This document shows, in pieces, positions 51,305 through 61,674 of a stretch of DNA of 64,000 bases. A model generated the notes under the pieces. That model had not been told where the DNA came from. It did not search any database and saw only the letters and a list, made by a program, of their open reading frames with translations. A program made the translations under genes and the position numbers. Numbering within the stretch: the stretch's first letter is position 1; every line of letters starts with the position of its first letter. Source of the stretch: Candidatus Krumholzibacteriota bacterium (GTDB lineage: Bacteria; Krumholzibacteriota; Krumholzibacteriia; JACNKJ01); NCBI GenBank assembly GCA_016933175.1, contig JAFGBK010000070.1, positions 1 to 64,000 of the forward strand, given 5' to 3'.

Positions 51305-52300
51305 CTAGAAGTGCATCTCGAAGGAGAAGCGGTGGACCCGGTCGAGGTCTTCGTACTGCGGGATGCTCGCGTAGTCGAAGTAGAAGTCCCGGCCGCCCAG
51401 GTTCACATGGAAGCCGCCGCCGAAGGTCCAGTCTTCGATGTAGCCGTCGGGATCGTAGACGTAGCCCAGGCGCAGGGCCATCAGGTTCATGTACTGGAAC
51501 TCCACGCCGCCGCCGGCCGTGAAGGGCCCGCCGGAAACCACCATCTGGTTGACGTCGATGTTGACGATGCCCGCGCCGTAATCGCCCTCGTAGAAGGAGT
51601 AGACGGCGCCCACCTTGAGGTGGCGCGGCATGGGATCGCTCTGCTCCTCGTTGATGAAGCTGATGTTGGGACCCCAGTTGGTGGCGGCGGCGCCCAGGCT
51701 CAGCCGGCCGAAGCGGCGCAGGATGCCCAGATCCACGGCCACCGAGGAGCCGGCGCCCTCGCCGGCGCCGGGATCGTGCACGGCATGGGCCGGCGCCAGG
51801 TCGACGCGCACGTACTTGATGCTGACGCCCACGGCGGTGTGGTCGTCCAGCTGGAGGCCGTAGCTGAGGACCGGCGCGAACTCGTAGGAGCTGAAGTAGC
51901 CCTCCACGTCGGGGCTGTCCGAGGTGATGGGGCTCTCGCCGTAGTTGAGGAAGATGAAGCTGATGCCGTAGGTGCCCACCCCCTCGAGGTGGTGCGCCCA
52001 GCCGAGGTACTCGTAGTAGATGTCGTCGATGTCGAAACCAGCCAGGAGCTTGCTGTGCATCAGGCCCAGGGTCTTGCCGCGCATGAAGCCCAGCCCGGCG
52101 GGATTCCACCAGGCGGCGGTGGCGTCATCGGCCAGCGCCACCGAGGCCTCGCCCAGGCCGTTGGCGCGGGCGCCGGGCGGGATCTGGAGGCACTGGGCGC
52201 CCGCGACGCTCGCCGCGGCCGGCATGGCCCCCGTCAGTAGCAGCAGTCCGGCCAGCAGGATCGCAGCGGGGCGTATCGAGGTCCGGCTCATCGGTTTCAT
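51305..52300 (-). CDS. PorV/PorQ-family outer membrane protein
   Basis: 331 aa; AQCLQIPPGARANGLGEASVALADDATAAWWNPAGLGFMRG, repeated barrel strands, terminal FSFEMHF. Confidence 0.85.
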   Translation of the reverse strand: MKPMSRTSIRPAAILLAGLLLLTGAMPAAASVAGAQCLQIPPGARANGLGEASVALADDATAAWWNPAGLGFMRGKTLGLMHSKLLAGFDIDDIYYEYLGWAHHLEGVGTYGISFIFLNYGESPITSDSPDVEGYFSSYEFAPVLSYGLQLDDHTAVGVSIKYVRVDLAPAHAVHDPGAGEGAGSSVAVDLGILRRFGRLSLGAAATNWGPNISFINEEQSDPMPRHLKVGAVYSFYEGDYGAGIVNIDVNQMVVSGGPFTAGGGVEFQYMNLMALRLGYVYDPDGYIEDWTFGGGFHVNLGGRDFYFDYASIPQYEDLDRVHRFSFEMHF

Positions 52301-52355
52301 CCTCCGAAAGTCTTGATTCTCGGCAATATAGGCCCTCATGGGGGGCCGGTCAAGA

Positions 52356-55300
52356 TCACTCCCTCATCCTCACGATGGCTCCCGTCTCCTCGCGCTTGCG
52401 GGCCCCGCCGTCGCCCAGAGCGGCCGTGACGCGGTAGAGATAGGTGCCGTTCGCCACTTCATCCCCGGCCTCGTCGCGGCCGTCCCACTCCAGGGCGAAA
52501 CGGCCGGCGGCGGGGCAGTCCAGGGCCAGGCGCCGCAGGCGCCGGCCGGACAGGGTGAACAGCAGGCACTCGACGCGGGCCGGAGCCGTCACGTCGAAGG
52601 TGATCAGACAGCGCCCGGCGAAGGGATTGGGAAAGGGCTGCACGGCCATGAGGTCGGCCCGCCCCTCCTCGTAGATCGCCACGCGCAGCGTGTCGCGACC
52701 CACGTTGCCCAGGTTGTCGGCGACGGAAGCCACCAGGGTGTTGTCGCCCTCCGGCAGCCCGACCGGCAAAGTCGTCCGCACCTCGCCGGCCGTGGCGCTG
52801 CCCCAGTCGTACTCGAACTGGTCCGTCAGGTTCTCCACCTCCCCGGCCTCGACGTACTCCAGGAAGATGGCATTGTGCGCGCTGTTGCCGACGAGGTTGA
52901 CGCCCGTCGCCGATTCCACGTGCAAGACGAGTTCCATTCCTGGCGTCGCGTGCGTGGCGCCGCCGGCCAGGCGCAGGCGCACCGCCGGCGGCGTATCGTC
53001 GCCGGGCAGGGTTCCCGTGGCGACCGGCAGGGAGTCGCAGCACCCCACGGCCTCCTCGCCGTCGCCCGCCGCGAAGGCCCGGATGCGCCCGTAGGGCCCC
53101 AGGGCCGAGTCGGGCAGGCCGGGCACGAAGAGCGGCGGCGAGGCGAAGGCGCCCTCGCTCACCTGCAGGCGGCCGCGGAAGATCTCGGGGCCGAGCAGGT
53201 GGTAGTCTTGGTGGTTCCAGGTGTAGCCCGTGTACCAGTCGTGCCCGCTGGTGTCCGCCGATGCCCGGACGCTGAGCCAGAGCTCGCCGTCGAAGTCGGT
53301 GGCCGTCGCCCCCTCGCGCAGCACGCGGCCGGCCAACTGGACCATGTCCCCCACACGCAGAGTATCCGGCACCGCGTCGAAGGCGATGGCCAGGTCGGCC
53401 GCCGCCGGGTCCAGCATCGGATCGCCCAGCAGCGCGTAGCGCTCGTTCTGGTGGCCCTCATCGCCGCCATAGTAGGCCTGCGTGTCCACCTTGGCCAGCA
53501 GCAGGCTCGCCCCCAGGGGCGTGCGCGGGGCCATCAGGCGGCCCGGGAAGAGGTGCCGCAGGAAGAAGCGGTTGAGCAGGTTGTTGAAGCCGGCCCCGGA
53601 GACCGCCGTGGAGGCCACGGTGCCGATGGCCCCGGCGCCGTCGAGGTCCAGCATGGTTTCGGTCATGCTGACATTGTCGGGATCGTCGTACTCGCCGACG
53701 TTGCAGCTCGCCGAAACGAAGACGAAGCGGCGCAGCTCGTTGGCCAGGGAAAAGAGGCTGGACGTGAGCAGGAGCTGCTCGTCGGCCAGGGTGTCGTTGC
53801 CGCCGTGGCCCACGTAGTTGAACAGGAGCACGCCCTCGTTCAGGGCCGTGAAGAGGCGCTGCTGAGCCCGGGTCTTGAACCCGGCGTAGTCGCAGTCGTA
53901 CTCGCAGAGGTAGATCTTCTCGATGTCCAGCGCCGGCGGCATCTCGCCCGCCACGCGCTCGGCCTGGCTCGTGTGGTTGATGCCGTCGGGATGGTCCTCC
54001 TGGCAGTGGAAGAAGTAGTCGTCCGCGGCCAGCACGACGCGGTTCTGCCAGGGATCGGCCGGATGCGCGCTCTCGTAGCCGATGACGGCGTCCACCATGC
54101 GGGCGGCCGACTCCTGGTCCGCCGCCGGCAGGCGGCCGGCGGCCACGTCGGGGACGGCATGATCGGTCTCGTCGTCGGCCAGGTCCAGGCTGCAGACGTA
54201 ATCGTCGGTGGTGTAGAACTCGTTGTAGTAGAGTAGCTCGGTCCGGAAGCGGTCGCTCAGCGCCGGCACCAGGCTGTTGGTGCCGTCCCCCAGGGTTTCC
54301 CGATTCAGATGGTTGCGGTAGTCGCTGTCGGCGTCCCCCAGCAGGAGGACGGCCTCCAGGCGGCTGCCGTCCGCGTCGTAGCGGTACTTGAGGAAGTTGC
54401 GCAGGGCCGCCACGTCCTGCATGCCGCCGCCGAAGTTGGCCCAGACGTCGCTGGTGGTCACCACTTCCACCTCGGCCGCCGGCTGGCCGGGGTAGTGGTC
54501 CGCGCGCCAGGCAGCGTAGCGCTGCGCGTCGGCGAGGAAGCCGTCGAAGGCCACCACGATCAGGTGCGGCGCGCCGTCGTCGTTGCGCAGGGTCGCCGGC
54601 TGGAACCGACGCACCGCCAGGGGCGCCTTGAATCCCAGGCCGGGATTGGCTCGGGGATCGACGACGATCAGGTGCCGCCGCGATGGCGTGTCGAGGCGGA
54701 AGGCGAGGCTGTCGCCGGCCCAGGCGCCGCCGACCAGGCGCCGGGGCGCGGCGGGATCGGTGACGTCCCAGACATCGGGCCGGTGCGCGAAGCCGCTGGC
54801 GCGCAGCTCGGCCGACGTGCCGTCATCGGGCACGTAGAGGTCCAGCGCCCGCGAGAAGCGCGTGCGCGGGCGGGTCTCGTAGTAGACCTCGTACCAGAGC
54901 AGGTACCCGCTGTCGTCGCCCAGGTCCTTGGGCAGGGAGAGATGGAAGGTGCACAGCTCGCGCCCCTCCATGTCGGCCGGGAGGCTGCGGCTGCCCTCCA
55001 GGATCGCCTGCGCGGTGTAGCCGAAGGTCTCGTCGAAGAAGAGATGCCCGGCGTCGACGGCGTCCAGGTAGCCCAGGACGTGGTGCTGGACGCTGGTGTC
55101 CATGTCAAAGCCCACGCGGAGCCGGAAGGGCCGGTCCGCCGCCGGCCAGAGCATGGCGAAGGTGTCCTGGAACAGCACGGGCACGTCGTTGTGGTTGAAG
55201 TGGTACCAGCCCCAGCCGTCCTCGTGCAGGTAGCGGGCCGAGTAGATCTGGTTCTGCTCGCGCCGCAGGCGCACCGGCAGGCTCTCCAACACGGGGTCCA

Positions 55301-56198
55301 GTCCCGTGGGCGCCGCGCCGACACTGTCCACGCGGGCGCCGGGCGCGCCGCCCCAGGTCAGCCAGTAGCTGGCCCAGGGCGAGTAGGGATGGCGGAAGTG
55401 ATCCTCTGAGGCGGCGCTCGGGTCGCGTTCCGTGGCGAAGCCCCAGGCGCCGGTCAGGTAGCAGCGCAGCTCGGTGTCGGGGCCGAAGCTGTCACCGCCC
55501 AGGACCTGCAGGGGAATCTCGGTGAGGGTCCAGCCGCGCTCCCAGGAGCCGCCGCCGCCCACGCGGAAAGGCTGCTCGCGGCCGTGGGTGCCCAGCAGGC
55601 GGAAGGTCGTCGCGCCCGCGGGCACGCCCCAGCCGGAGAGCGTCTCGTAGTCCAGCGCGTAGAGGCCGCTCGCCTCCACGTCGACCCGCAGCCAGCGGCC
55701 GCTGCCGTCGAAGAGCTCGTCGGCGCGGGCGCCGCGCACGCGTCGCGGCGGCGCGGGCGCCGCCCTCCGCGCCTCGCCGGGATTGACGAGGGCGGCCGCG
55801 AGCAGGGCGTCGCCGGCCGCGGCGTCCCCCGGCGCGGGGGCGGCGTCGAAGGCGAGGCGCAGGGCCGCCTCGCGCCAGGGGCGGCTCCCCGGCGCGAAGG
55901 CCACGCGCCCGATGCGGACGCGGCGGAAGAGGGCGGGCGCCGACAGGCGCACCAGCCCGGTCGGATCGGCCTCGCGGCCGTCCAGGCTCAGGCCGGCCAG
56001 GCGCCAGCCGCCCGCCGGCGGCAGGGCCACCGTGAAGCTCAGGCTGTCGGACGCGGCGCCGGCCGTGACGTGCAGCACGGCCTCGCGGCCGCCGCGCTCC
56101 CAGCGGACGGCGGCCGGACCCGCCGCGGACGGGCCAGCGAACGCCGCCAAGCCGGCCAGGGCCAGGGCCGCCAGCCTCTGCGCGCCGCGCCTACGCAT
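52356..56198 (-). CDS. gingipain-family C25 peptidase, PorU-like, with FlgD-Ig-like C-terminal domain
   Basis: 1280 aa; catalytic LLFNYVGHGGNDTLADEQLL and RRFVFVSASCNVGEYDD; C-terminal PFPNPFAGRCLITFDV...EWDGRDEAGDEVANGTYLYRV. Confidence 0.88.
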   Translation of the reverse strand: MRRRGAQRLAALALAGLAAFAGPSAAGPAAVRWERGGREAVLHVTAGAASDSLSFTVALPPAGGWRLAGLSLDGREADPTGLVRLSAPALFRRVRIGRVAFAPGSRPWREAALRLAFDAAPAPGDAAAGDALLAAALVNPGEARRAAPAPPRRVRGARADELFDGSGRWLRVDVEASGLYALDYETLSGWGVPAGATTFRLLGTHGREQPFRVGGGGSWERGWTLTEIPLQVLGGDSFGPDTELRCYLTGAWGFATERDPSAASEDHFRHPYSPWASYWLTWGGAPGARVDSVGAAPTGLDPVLESLPVRLRREQNQIYSARYLHEDGWGWYHFNHNDVPVLFQDTFAMLWPAADRPFRLRVGFDMDTSVQHHVLGYLDAVDAGHLFFDETFGYTAQAILEGSRSLPADMEGRELCTFHLSLPKDLGDDSGYLLWYEVYYETRPRTRFSRALDLYVPDDGTSAELRASGFAHRPDVWDVTDPAAPRRLVGGAWAGDSLAFRLDTPSRRHLIVVDPRANPGLGFKAPLAVRRFQPATLRNDDGAPHLIVVAFDGFLADAQRYAAWRADHYPGQPAAEVEVVTTSDVWANFGGGMQDVAALRNFLKYRYDADGSRLEAVLLLGDADSDYRNHLNRETLGDGTNSLVPALSDRFRTELLYYNEFYTTDDYVCSLDLADDETDHAVPDVAAGRLPAADQESAARMVDAVIGYESAHPADPWQNRVVLAADDYFFHCQEDHPDGINHTSQAERVAGEMPPALDIEKIYLCEYDCDYAGFKTRAQQRLFTALNEGVLLFNYVGHGGNDTLADEQLLLTSSLFSLANELRRFVFVSASCNVGEYDDPDNVSMTETMLDLDGAGAIGTVASTAVSGAGFNNLLNRFFLRHLFPGRLMAPRTPLGASLLLAKVDTQAYYGGDEGHQNERYALLGDPMLDPAAADLAIAFDAVPDTLRVGDMVQLAGRVLREGATATDFDGELWLSVRASADTSGHDWYTGYTWNHQDYHLLGPEIFRGRLQVSEGAFASPPLFVPGLPDSALGPYGRIRAFAAGDGEEAVGCCDSLPVATGTLPGDDTPPAVRLRLAGGATHATPGMELVLHVESATGVNLVGNSAHNAIFLEYVEAGEVENLTDQFEYDWGSATAGEVRTTLPVGLPEGDNTLVASVADNLGNVGRDTLRVAIYEEGRADLMAVQPFPNPFAGRCLITFDVTAPARVECLLFTLSGRRLRRLALDCPAAGRFALEWDGRDEAGDEVANGTYLYRVTAALGDGGARKREETGAIVRMRE

Positions 56199-56382
56199 CC
56201 GCGTCGCCTGCTGCTTCCAGGCTCGTTCCGCTCTCGGGCAGGAGGTCCGGCACGCCCTCGCGTAAGAGCCAGGCCCGGCGGCAGGCGGGGCACACCAGAC
56301 GCGGCGCTTGCCGCTCCCGCTCCAGGGGGCCGTGGCAGAGGGGGCAGGCCAGCAGGGCCAGCAGTTTCTCGTCCAGGTCCAT
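56191..56382 (-). CDS. Trm112 family small protein
   Basis: 63 aa; MDLDEKLLALLACPLCHGPLERERQAPRLVCPACRRAWLLREGVPDLLPE. Confidence 0.88.
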   Translation of the reverse strand: MDLDEKLLALLACPLCHGPLERERQAPRLVCPACRRAWLLREGVPDLLPESGTSLEAAGDADA

Positions 56383-56626
56383 CAAGGCTCCTCGCGGCGT
56401 GGCCCCCGCCGGCCGGCCGGTCGCAGGGCCGCACGGCGGCATCGGGCGCACGCTCGGGTCGCGTTCGCATGGATTGACAGGGAAAGACGTGGCGGCCTCG
56501 GAGGGCCCTCCCCCCAGGGGAGGGGGAGTTCACTGACTGGGTTACGAAGGATACCGCCTTCCGGCCCTGAAATCAAGACGGCGCTGTCCCACCCGCGGTG
56601 CGCGCCGATGCCGGGCCGGGCCGGCA

Positions 56627-57595
56627 TCAGGGCGCGGCCTCCTCGCGCCAGGTGCCCATGCGGGCATACTTCTCGAGGCGCCGCTCCACCAGGACGCCGG
56701 GCGGCTGGGCCCGCAGGGCGGCCAGCTCCTCGATCAGGACGCGCCGCAGCTCGGTGGCCATGGCCTCCACGTTCCGGTGGGCGCCGCCCAGGGGTTCGCT
56801 GACGATGCGATCGATGACGCCCTGCCGGGCCAGATCCTCGCTGGTCAGGCGCAGGGCCTCGGCCGCCTCCGCCTTCTTGGCGGCGTCCTTCCAGAGGATG
56901 GAGGCGCAGCCCTCGGGGCTGATGACGGCGTAGACGGCGTGCTCCAGCATGAGGACGCGGTCGCCCACGGCCAGGGCCAGGGCGCCGCCGCTCCCTCCCT
57001 CGCCGGTGATGACGGCGATGACGGGCACGGGCAGGCGGGCCATCTCGCGCAGGTTGCGGGCGATCGCCTCGGCCTGGCCCCGCTCCTCGGCGCCCACGCC
57101 GGGGTAGGCCCCCGGCGTGTCGACGAGGGTGATGATGGGCCGGCCGAAGCGCGCCGCCGTCTCCATGAGGCGCAGGGCCTTGCGGTAGCCCTCGGGGTGC
57201 GGCATGCCGAAGTTGCGCGCGATGTTGTCCCGGGTCTCGCGGCCCTTCTGATGGCCGATGACCATCACCGGCTCCCCGTCCAGGCGGGCCAGGCCGCCGA
57301 CGATGGCCGGGTCATCGCGGTAGAGGCGGTCGCCGTGGAGTTCCGTCCAGTCGGTGAAGACGCGCTCCACGTAGTCGAGGGTGTAGGGGCGGGCCGGATG
57401 GCGGGCCAGCATTACGCGCTGCCAGCGGCTGAGGTTGCCGTAGACCTTGCGGCGCAGATCCTCGGCCTTGGACTCCAGGCGGCGCAGCTCGTCGCGGACC
57501 TGGAGATCCTGGCCGTCGGCGAGGGCCCGCAGATCCTCGATGTGGCTCTCCAGCTCCACCAGCGGCTTTTCGAAGTCCAGATAGGGTCCCGGCAC
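56627..57595 (-). CDS. accA: acetyl-CoA carboxylase carboxyltransferase subunit alpha
   Basis: 322 aa; [71 protein letters not shown]. Confidence 0.97.
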   Translation of the reverse strand: MPGPYLDFEKPLVELESHIEDLRALADGQDLQVRDELRRLESKAEDLRRKVYGNLSRWQRVMLARHPARPYTLDYVERVFTDWTELHGDRLYRDDPAIVGGLARLDGEPVMVIGHQKGRETRDNIARNFGMPHPEGYRKALRLMETAARFGRPIITLVDTPGAYPGVGAEERGQAEAIARNLREMARLPVPVIAVITGEGGSGGALALAVGDRVLMLEHAVYAVISPEGCASILWKDAAKKAEAAEALRLTSEDLARQGVIDRIVSEPLGGAHRNVEAMATELRRVLIEELAALRAQPPGVLVERRLEKYARMGTWREEAAP

Positions 57596-57604
57596 GCGCT
57601 CCCC

Positions 57605-58417
57605 CTAGAAGCTGCCCTGATAGGATACCAGGAACTGCCGGTCCACGGTGGAATCGCCGGCGTAATTCCCCAGCAGGTCGCGGAAGAAGAACTTGAACTG
57701 CACGCTTTCCTGGACGTTCCAGCGCAGGCCGAGGTCCAGCCAGCCCAGGCCGTCGCCGTAGATGTCGGGATCCTCGTCCTCGTTGTCGTCCAGGCCCAGG
57801 GCGTAGTCCACGAGCAGGGCGAACTGCCGGTCGAAGTCCACCTCCAGGCCGAAGAAGGCGTCGGGGCTGTCCTCGTCCTCGGTCTCGAGGGAATAGTTGA
57901 TGCCGACCGTCGTGGCGACGTCGGTGCCCATGGGACCGTACCAGCTCCGCGTGCCGGCGAGGTAGAAGCCCTTGCTCTTGCGCTCGTAGCGCTCGCGGCT
58001 CTCGTCCCAGGCGCCGTAGCCCTGGTTGTCGAAGCCGATGGCCAGGGCCGGCCAGCCCATCTCCTCCACGAGGAGGAAGCGCGCCGTCAGGCCCGTGCGC
58101 TCGTAGGAATCGACGTCGTCGCGGCCGAGCAGGTTGAGCAGGCCCCAGGAGACCCCCACCGCGAGGCGATCCTTGATGCCCACCTCGGCGCGGGACACCA
58201 CCGAGCCGCCGGCCATCATGCGACAGCCGAGCCGGTAGTTGCCGTGGCGCAGGACGGCCGCCGCCGGGCTGTCCACCAGGTAGTCGCTCTCGATGCCGCC
58301 GCCGAAGTCCGTGGCGAGGCCAAGGTCGCCGTAGTCGTAGGCGGTCTCCTCCCCGGCGGCGCGGGCGGGCAGGGCGAAAGCGAGAAGCAGCAGGACGCTC
58401 AGGATCGCGCGTCGCAT
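57605..58417 (-). CDS. hypothetical outer membrane protein (porin/YjbH-like style barrel)
   Basis: 270 aa; signal peptide MRRAILSVLLLLAFALPARA, amphipathic strands, terminal F. Confidence 0.6.
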   Translation of the reverse strand: MRRAILSVLLLLAFALPARAAGEETAYDYGDLGLATDFGGGIESDYLVDSPAAAVLRHGNYRLGCRMMAGGSVVSRAEVGIKDRLAVGVSWGLLNLLGRDDVDSYERTGLTARFLLVEEMGWPALAIGFDNQGYGAWDESRERYERKSKGFYLAGTRSWYGPMGTDVATTVGINYSLETEDEDSPDAFFGLEVDFDRQFALLVDYALGLDDNEDEDPDIYGDGLGWLDLGLRWNVQESVQFKFFFRDLLGNYAGDSTVDRQFLVSYQGSF

Positions 58418-58439
58418 GGGATCTTCCTTTCCCCCGGCC

Positions 58440-59528
58440 TCACGGGAGGAAGCGCTCGGGCCGGGACAGCTTCTGCGGCAGGTAGGTGTCGATGACGTAG
58501 TTCAGGCCGTGCTTGGCGAGGGCCTGCTGCTCGGCGCGCACCCCCATCTTGATCATGGTCTCCAGGGCGCGCTGCCACTGCTTGTAATGGCCGATGAAGG
58601 GGTCGTTCTTGAGGGCGTCCTTGGCCCGCTTGACGTCAACCTCCTTGAGGGGATGGGTGGGCAGGTCGTAGTCCGTGACGTCCTGGGGCGTGATGCCCAG
58701 AAAGCGCGCCTGCGGCACGCAGAAGTACTCGTTGAGGTGGGCGGCGTTGCCGCTGCCCACCTTCAGCGTGCGGTAGATGTTGGTGATGCCGTAGGGATCG
58801 CCGTCCACGAAGACATAGACGGGCAGCTTCTTCTCGTCGGCCAGGCGCCGGATGAAGCGCCGGCAGGCGCGCGTGGGCACGCCGCCCATGCTGACGAGGA
58901 TGCAGTCGGCCGTCTTCCAGTAGTTGTGCTTGACCAGGCGCTGGAACATGCCCGCCGTCTCGATGGCGAGGATGAAGGCCGCCTCCGTCTCGAACTCCAG
59001 GTGCTCGACGCTGATGGGGACGGAGTAGGCGCCGCTGCCGAACTTCGTGCAGTCGATGCGCAGCCGGCGGCCGCTGTCGGGATCCCGGTCCACCACCACC
59101 AGGCGGCCGGCCACGTCCCCGCCCTTCTCCTCGGGAATGAAGCCGAGCTGCTCGCGGTTCACGGCGAAGAGGGCCTCGACGTCGTCCATGACGGCATCGC
59201 TCTCGGGTTGTTCGCGGAAGCGCGCGTCGCCCCAGTTCTTGGAGACGTAGTAGGCCTCCCGCTTGGTGGCGATGTCGTCGCTCTCCACCAGCGCCTTGGA
59301 CAGGGCCATCATGCGCAGCGTCTGGGCGAAGGTCTTCACCGTGCCCACGGTGAGCGTGCGCTCCTTGGTGCCGCGCTTCATGGTGAAGTGGCCCTTGGCC
59401 GGGTCGTAGCGGACGTTGGCCAGGCTGCGTACGGGGAAGCGCAGGCTGGGCTTGCCGCCGCCGACGACCCCGCGCTCCACCTGGCGGGCCTGGTCGCGGA
59501 TCTTCCGGACGACGTTGCGGCGGGGCAC
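58440..59528 (-). CDS. top6A: DNA topoisomerase VI subunit A (Spo11-like)
   Basis: 362 aa; catalytic-Tyr region ATKREAYYVSKNWGDARF, Toprim AIETAGMFQRLV and VFVDGDPYGITNIYRTLKVG. Confidence 0.93.
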   Translation of the reverse strand: MPRRNVVRKIRDQARQVERGVVGGGKPSLRFPVRSLANVRYDPAKGHFTMKRGTKERTLTVGTVKTFAQTLRMMALSKALVESDDIATKREAYYVSKNWGDARFREQPESDAVMDDVEALFAVNREQLGFIPEEKGGDVAGRLVVVDRDPDSGRRLRIDCTKFGSGAYSVPISVEHLEFETEAAFILAIETAGMFQRLVKHNYWKTADCILVSMGGVPTRACRRFIRRLADEKKLPVYVFVDGDPYGITNIYRTLKVGSGNAAHLNEYFCVPQARFLGITPQDVTDYDLPTHPLKEVDVKRAKDALKNDPFIGHYKQWQRALETMIKMGVRAEQQALAKHGLNYVIDTYLPQKLSRPERFLP

Positions 59529-59537
59529 GGCTGCCTC

Positions 59538-61475
59538 CTAGAACTTGCGGCTGCGCTCGAGGGTGTCGGTCAGGGTCGCGATGATCTGCTGCTCGCGCTT
59601 CTCGCTGAGACCGAGGATCTCGCGCAGGGCCGCGCCGATGTGAGGGATGTAGCTGGCGATGTAGTCGTGCTTCTTGGCGGCCTCGACCTCGCGCTTGCCC
59701 CGGCGGATGTGCCGCCCCAGGCGCCGGCCGCAGTCCTGCAGGGCCAGCTTGATCTCCTTGAGGATCTCGGGGTAGGCCGCCACGGCCTCCTTGCTCTCGC
59801 TGGTGAAGGGCACCCAGGCGCTGGCGATGTGCACCAGGACGACCAGGGGCCCCGCGGGCAGGGCGCCCTTGGCCTGGCCGAGGCCGTAGCTCTTCCAGCC
59901 CGTGCCGAGCACGGCCTTGGTCATGGCGCAGGCCCCCTGCTGGTACTGCAGGGGGACGCGGTTGGCGAAGCGGTGCAGGACGGCCAGGTCGTCGCCGGCC
60001 ATGCCCGCCACGCCCCAGGCCAGGGCCGCCTCCACCAGGAAGGGATTGCCGCGGTAGACCGCGGGCCGGCGGCTCACGGCGGCGAAGAAGTCGGCCGCCA
60101 CCACCTTGCGCAATCCCGCCTCCAGCTCCTCGGCGCCGATGGGCGAGAGGCAGTTGGTGGGCGGGTTCATGATCTTCGTCTTGGTGATGCCGGCCAGGAG
60201 CTGCTCGGCCTGGTCCCGCTTGAGCTGGCGCGGCCTCGCCGACGGCGACAGCATGGCCTTGGCGAGGATCTCGTCGGCCACCCGGGGGCCCACGCGGCTG
60301 AACTCGTCCTGGAGGAAGCCGCGCAGGTTGCGGCTGCGGCTCTCGTGCGCCAGGGCGAGCAGGGCGCCCAGCTCGACGCCGTAGGGGTGCGGCTTGATGG
60401 CCCGCGCCTCGGCGGGCAGCTCCTCGACGACGCGGGGATAGCGGACCTCGTCGCCGCCGGGATCCACATAGGTCAGCTCCAGGTGCGGATTGGCGATGGC
60501 CGTCTGCGCGAGGTAGTCGTCGATGCTGCGCTTGCCCCGCTTGTGGATGGCCTCCAGCTCGATCTCCACGCGGGTGCCGTGCTCGACGGGCCAGTCCACC
60601 TCGCGCTCGTCGGTGACGATGGGCTCGTTCTTGCGCGTGTTGATCTTCACCTCGAAGCGCCGGGCCGCGGCCCGCGATCCCGTGCGGCTGGTGACGACGA
60701 CGGGCTTGCCGGTGGTGAGCTGACCGTACATGCCGGCGGCGCTGATGCCGATGCCCTGCTGGCCCCGGCTCTGCTTGAGGGTGTGGAACTTGGAGCCGTA
60801 CAGGAGCTTGCCGAAGATCTTGGGGATCTGGGTGCGGACGATGCCCGGCCCGTTGTCCTCGATGACGGCCTTGTAGCGGTTCTCGGCGATCTGGCGCGCC
60901 TCGACGCGGATCACCGGCAGCACGCCGGCGTCCTCGCAGGCGTCGAGGCTGTTGTCCACGGCCTCCTTGACCGTGGTCAGCAGGGCCTTGGTGGGATTGT
61001 CGAAGCCCAGCAGGTGGCGGTTCTTCGTGAAGAACTCGCTGATGGATATCTCGCGCTGCTCGCGCGCGAGCTGCTCGGCGCTCTGCCCGTTGCGCTTCTT
61101 CGGGCGCCGCGGGGCCGCCGCCTCGCCGGCACCCGGCTCCGCGGCCGCGGATACGGCCGCGTCCGCGGTCGGCTCCGGGGCCGCCCTCCCGGCCTTCCTC
61201 GCGGCCTTCCCCGCAGTTTTCCCCTTAACCTTCTCCGCAGCCTGCTTCGCGTCTTTCTTCGCGGCCGTCTTCCTGGCGGGCTTCTTGACCGCGGTCTTCT
61301 TCCCCCTGCTGGCGGCGCCCGCCGCCCGCGCGCCCGCCTTGCGCGGGCCGGCCAGGACCGTCTCGGCCTGCGCGCCCCCGCCCGCCGGCGCCGCGTCCTG
61401 CGGCGCCTCGCCGGGGGCGAACAGCTCGAGGGTCCCCTCAGGAAAAACGCTCTCTCTCACCCGTTTCGCTGCCAT
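59538..61475 (-). CDS. top6B: DNA topoisomerase VI subunit B with Lys/Ala-rich N-terminal extension
   Basis: 645 aa; [78 protein letters not shown] motifs. Confidence 0.94.
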   Translation of the reverse strand: MAAKRVRESVFPEGTLELFAPGEAPQDAAPAGGGAQAETVLAGPRKAGARAAGAASRGKKTAVKKPARKTAAKKDAKQAAEKVKGKTAGKAARKAGRAAPEPTADAAVSAAAEPGAGEAAAPRRPKKRNGQSAEQLAREQREISISEFFTKNRHLLGFDNPTKALLTTVKEAVDNSLDACEDAGVLPVIRVEARQIAENRYKAVIEDNGPGIVRTQIPKIFGKLLYGSKFHTLKQSRGQQGIGISAAGMYGQLTTGKPVVVTSRTGSRAAARRFEVKINTRKNEPIVTDEREVDWPVEHGTRVEIELEAIHKRGKRSIDDYLAQTAIANPHLELTYVDPGGDEVRYPRVVEELPAEARAIKPHPYGVELGALLALAHESRSRNLRGFLQDEFSRVGPRVADEILAKAMLSPSARPRQLKRDQAEQLLAGITKTKIMNPPTNCLSPIGAEELEAGLRKVVAADFFAAVSRRPAVYRGNPFLVEAALAWGVAGMAGDDLAVLHRFANRVPLQYQQGACAMTKAVLGTGWKSYGLGQAKGALPAGPLVVLVHIASAWVPFTSESKEAVAAYPEILKEIKLALQDCGRRLGRHIRRGKREVEAAKKHDYIASYIPHIGAALREILGLSEKREQQIIATLTDTLERSRKF

Positions 61476-61603
61476 GCTCGATGCCTCGCCAAGCGGCCCG
61501 GCGCCCCATCGCACCGGGCCCGGCGCAGTCTAGGAAGGGTCACCGGATCCGTAAAGTGAAAGTTGGACGTTGCCGCGCAAGGGATTGGACGTCCTCCCGG
61601 CCG

Positions 61604-61632
61604 TTGACGCGTTCCGGCGACGCTGCTAGGAA
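61604..61632 (+). promoter_or_regulatory. candidate sigma-70 promoter for zinc-ribbon protein gene
   Basis: TTGACG - N17 - TAGGAA, 42 bp upstream of ATG. Confidence 0.35.
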
Positions 61633-61674
61633 TGATGGCGAGCCCCGGCCGCCACTCCCACCCGCGAGGTCGCC

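Noticed and set aside
47711-52240. 1509-aa plus-strand ORF
   Set aside because: Longest ORF in the window but antisense to M6 protease and PorV-like genes; composition typical of reverse-complement codon bias
56607-56628. Hairpin GATGCCGG-GCCGGG-CCGGCATC at the accA stop
   Set aside because: Overlaps the accA stop codon and lacks a T-run; too common in GC-rich DNA to call a terminator
58416-61559. 1047-aa plus-strand ORF
   Set aside because: Antisense to top6A/top6B; H/L/G/D-rich shadow translation without domains
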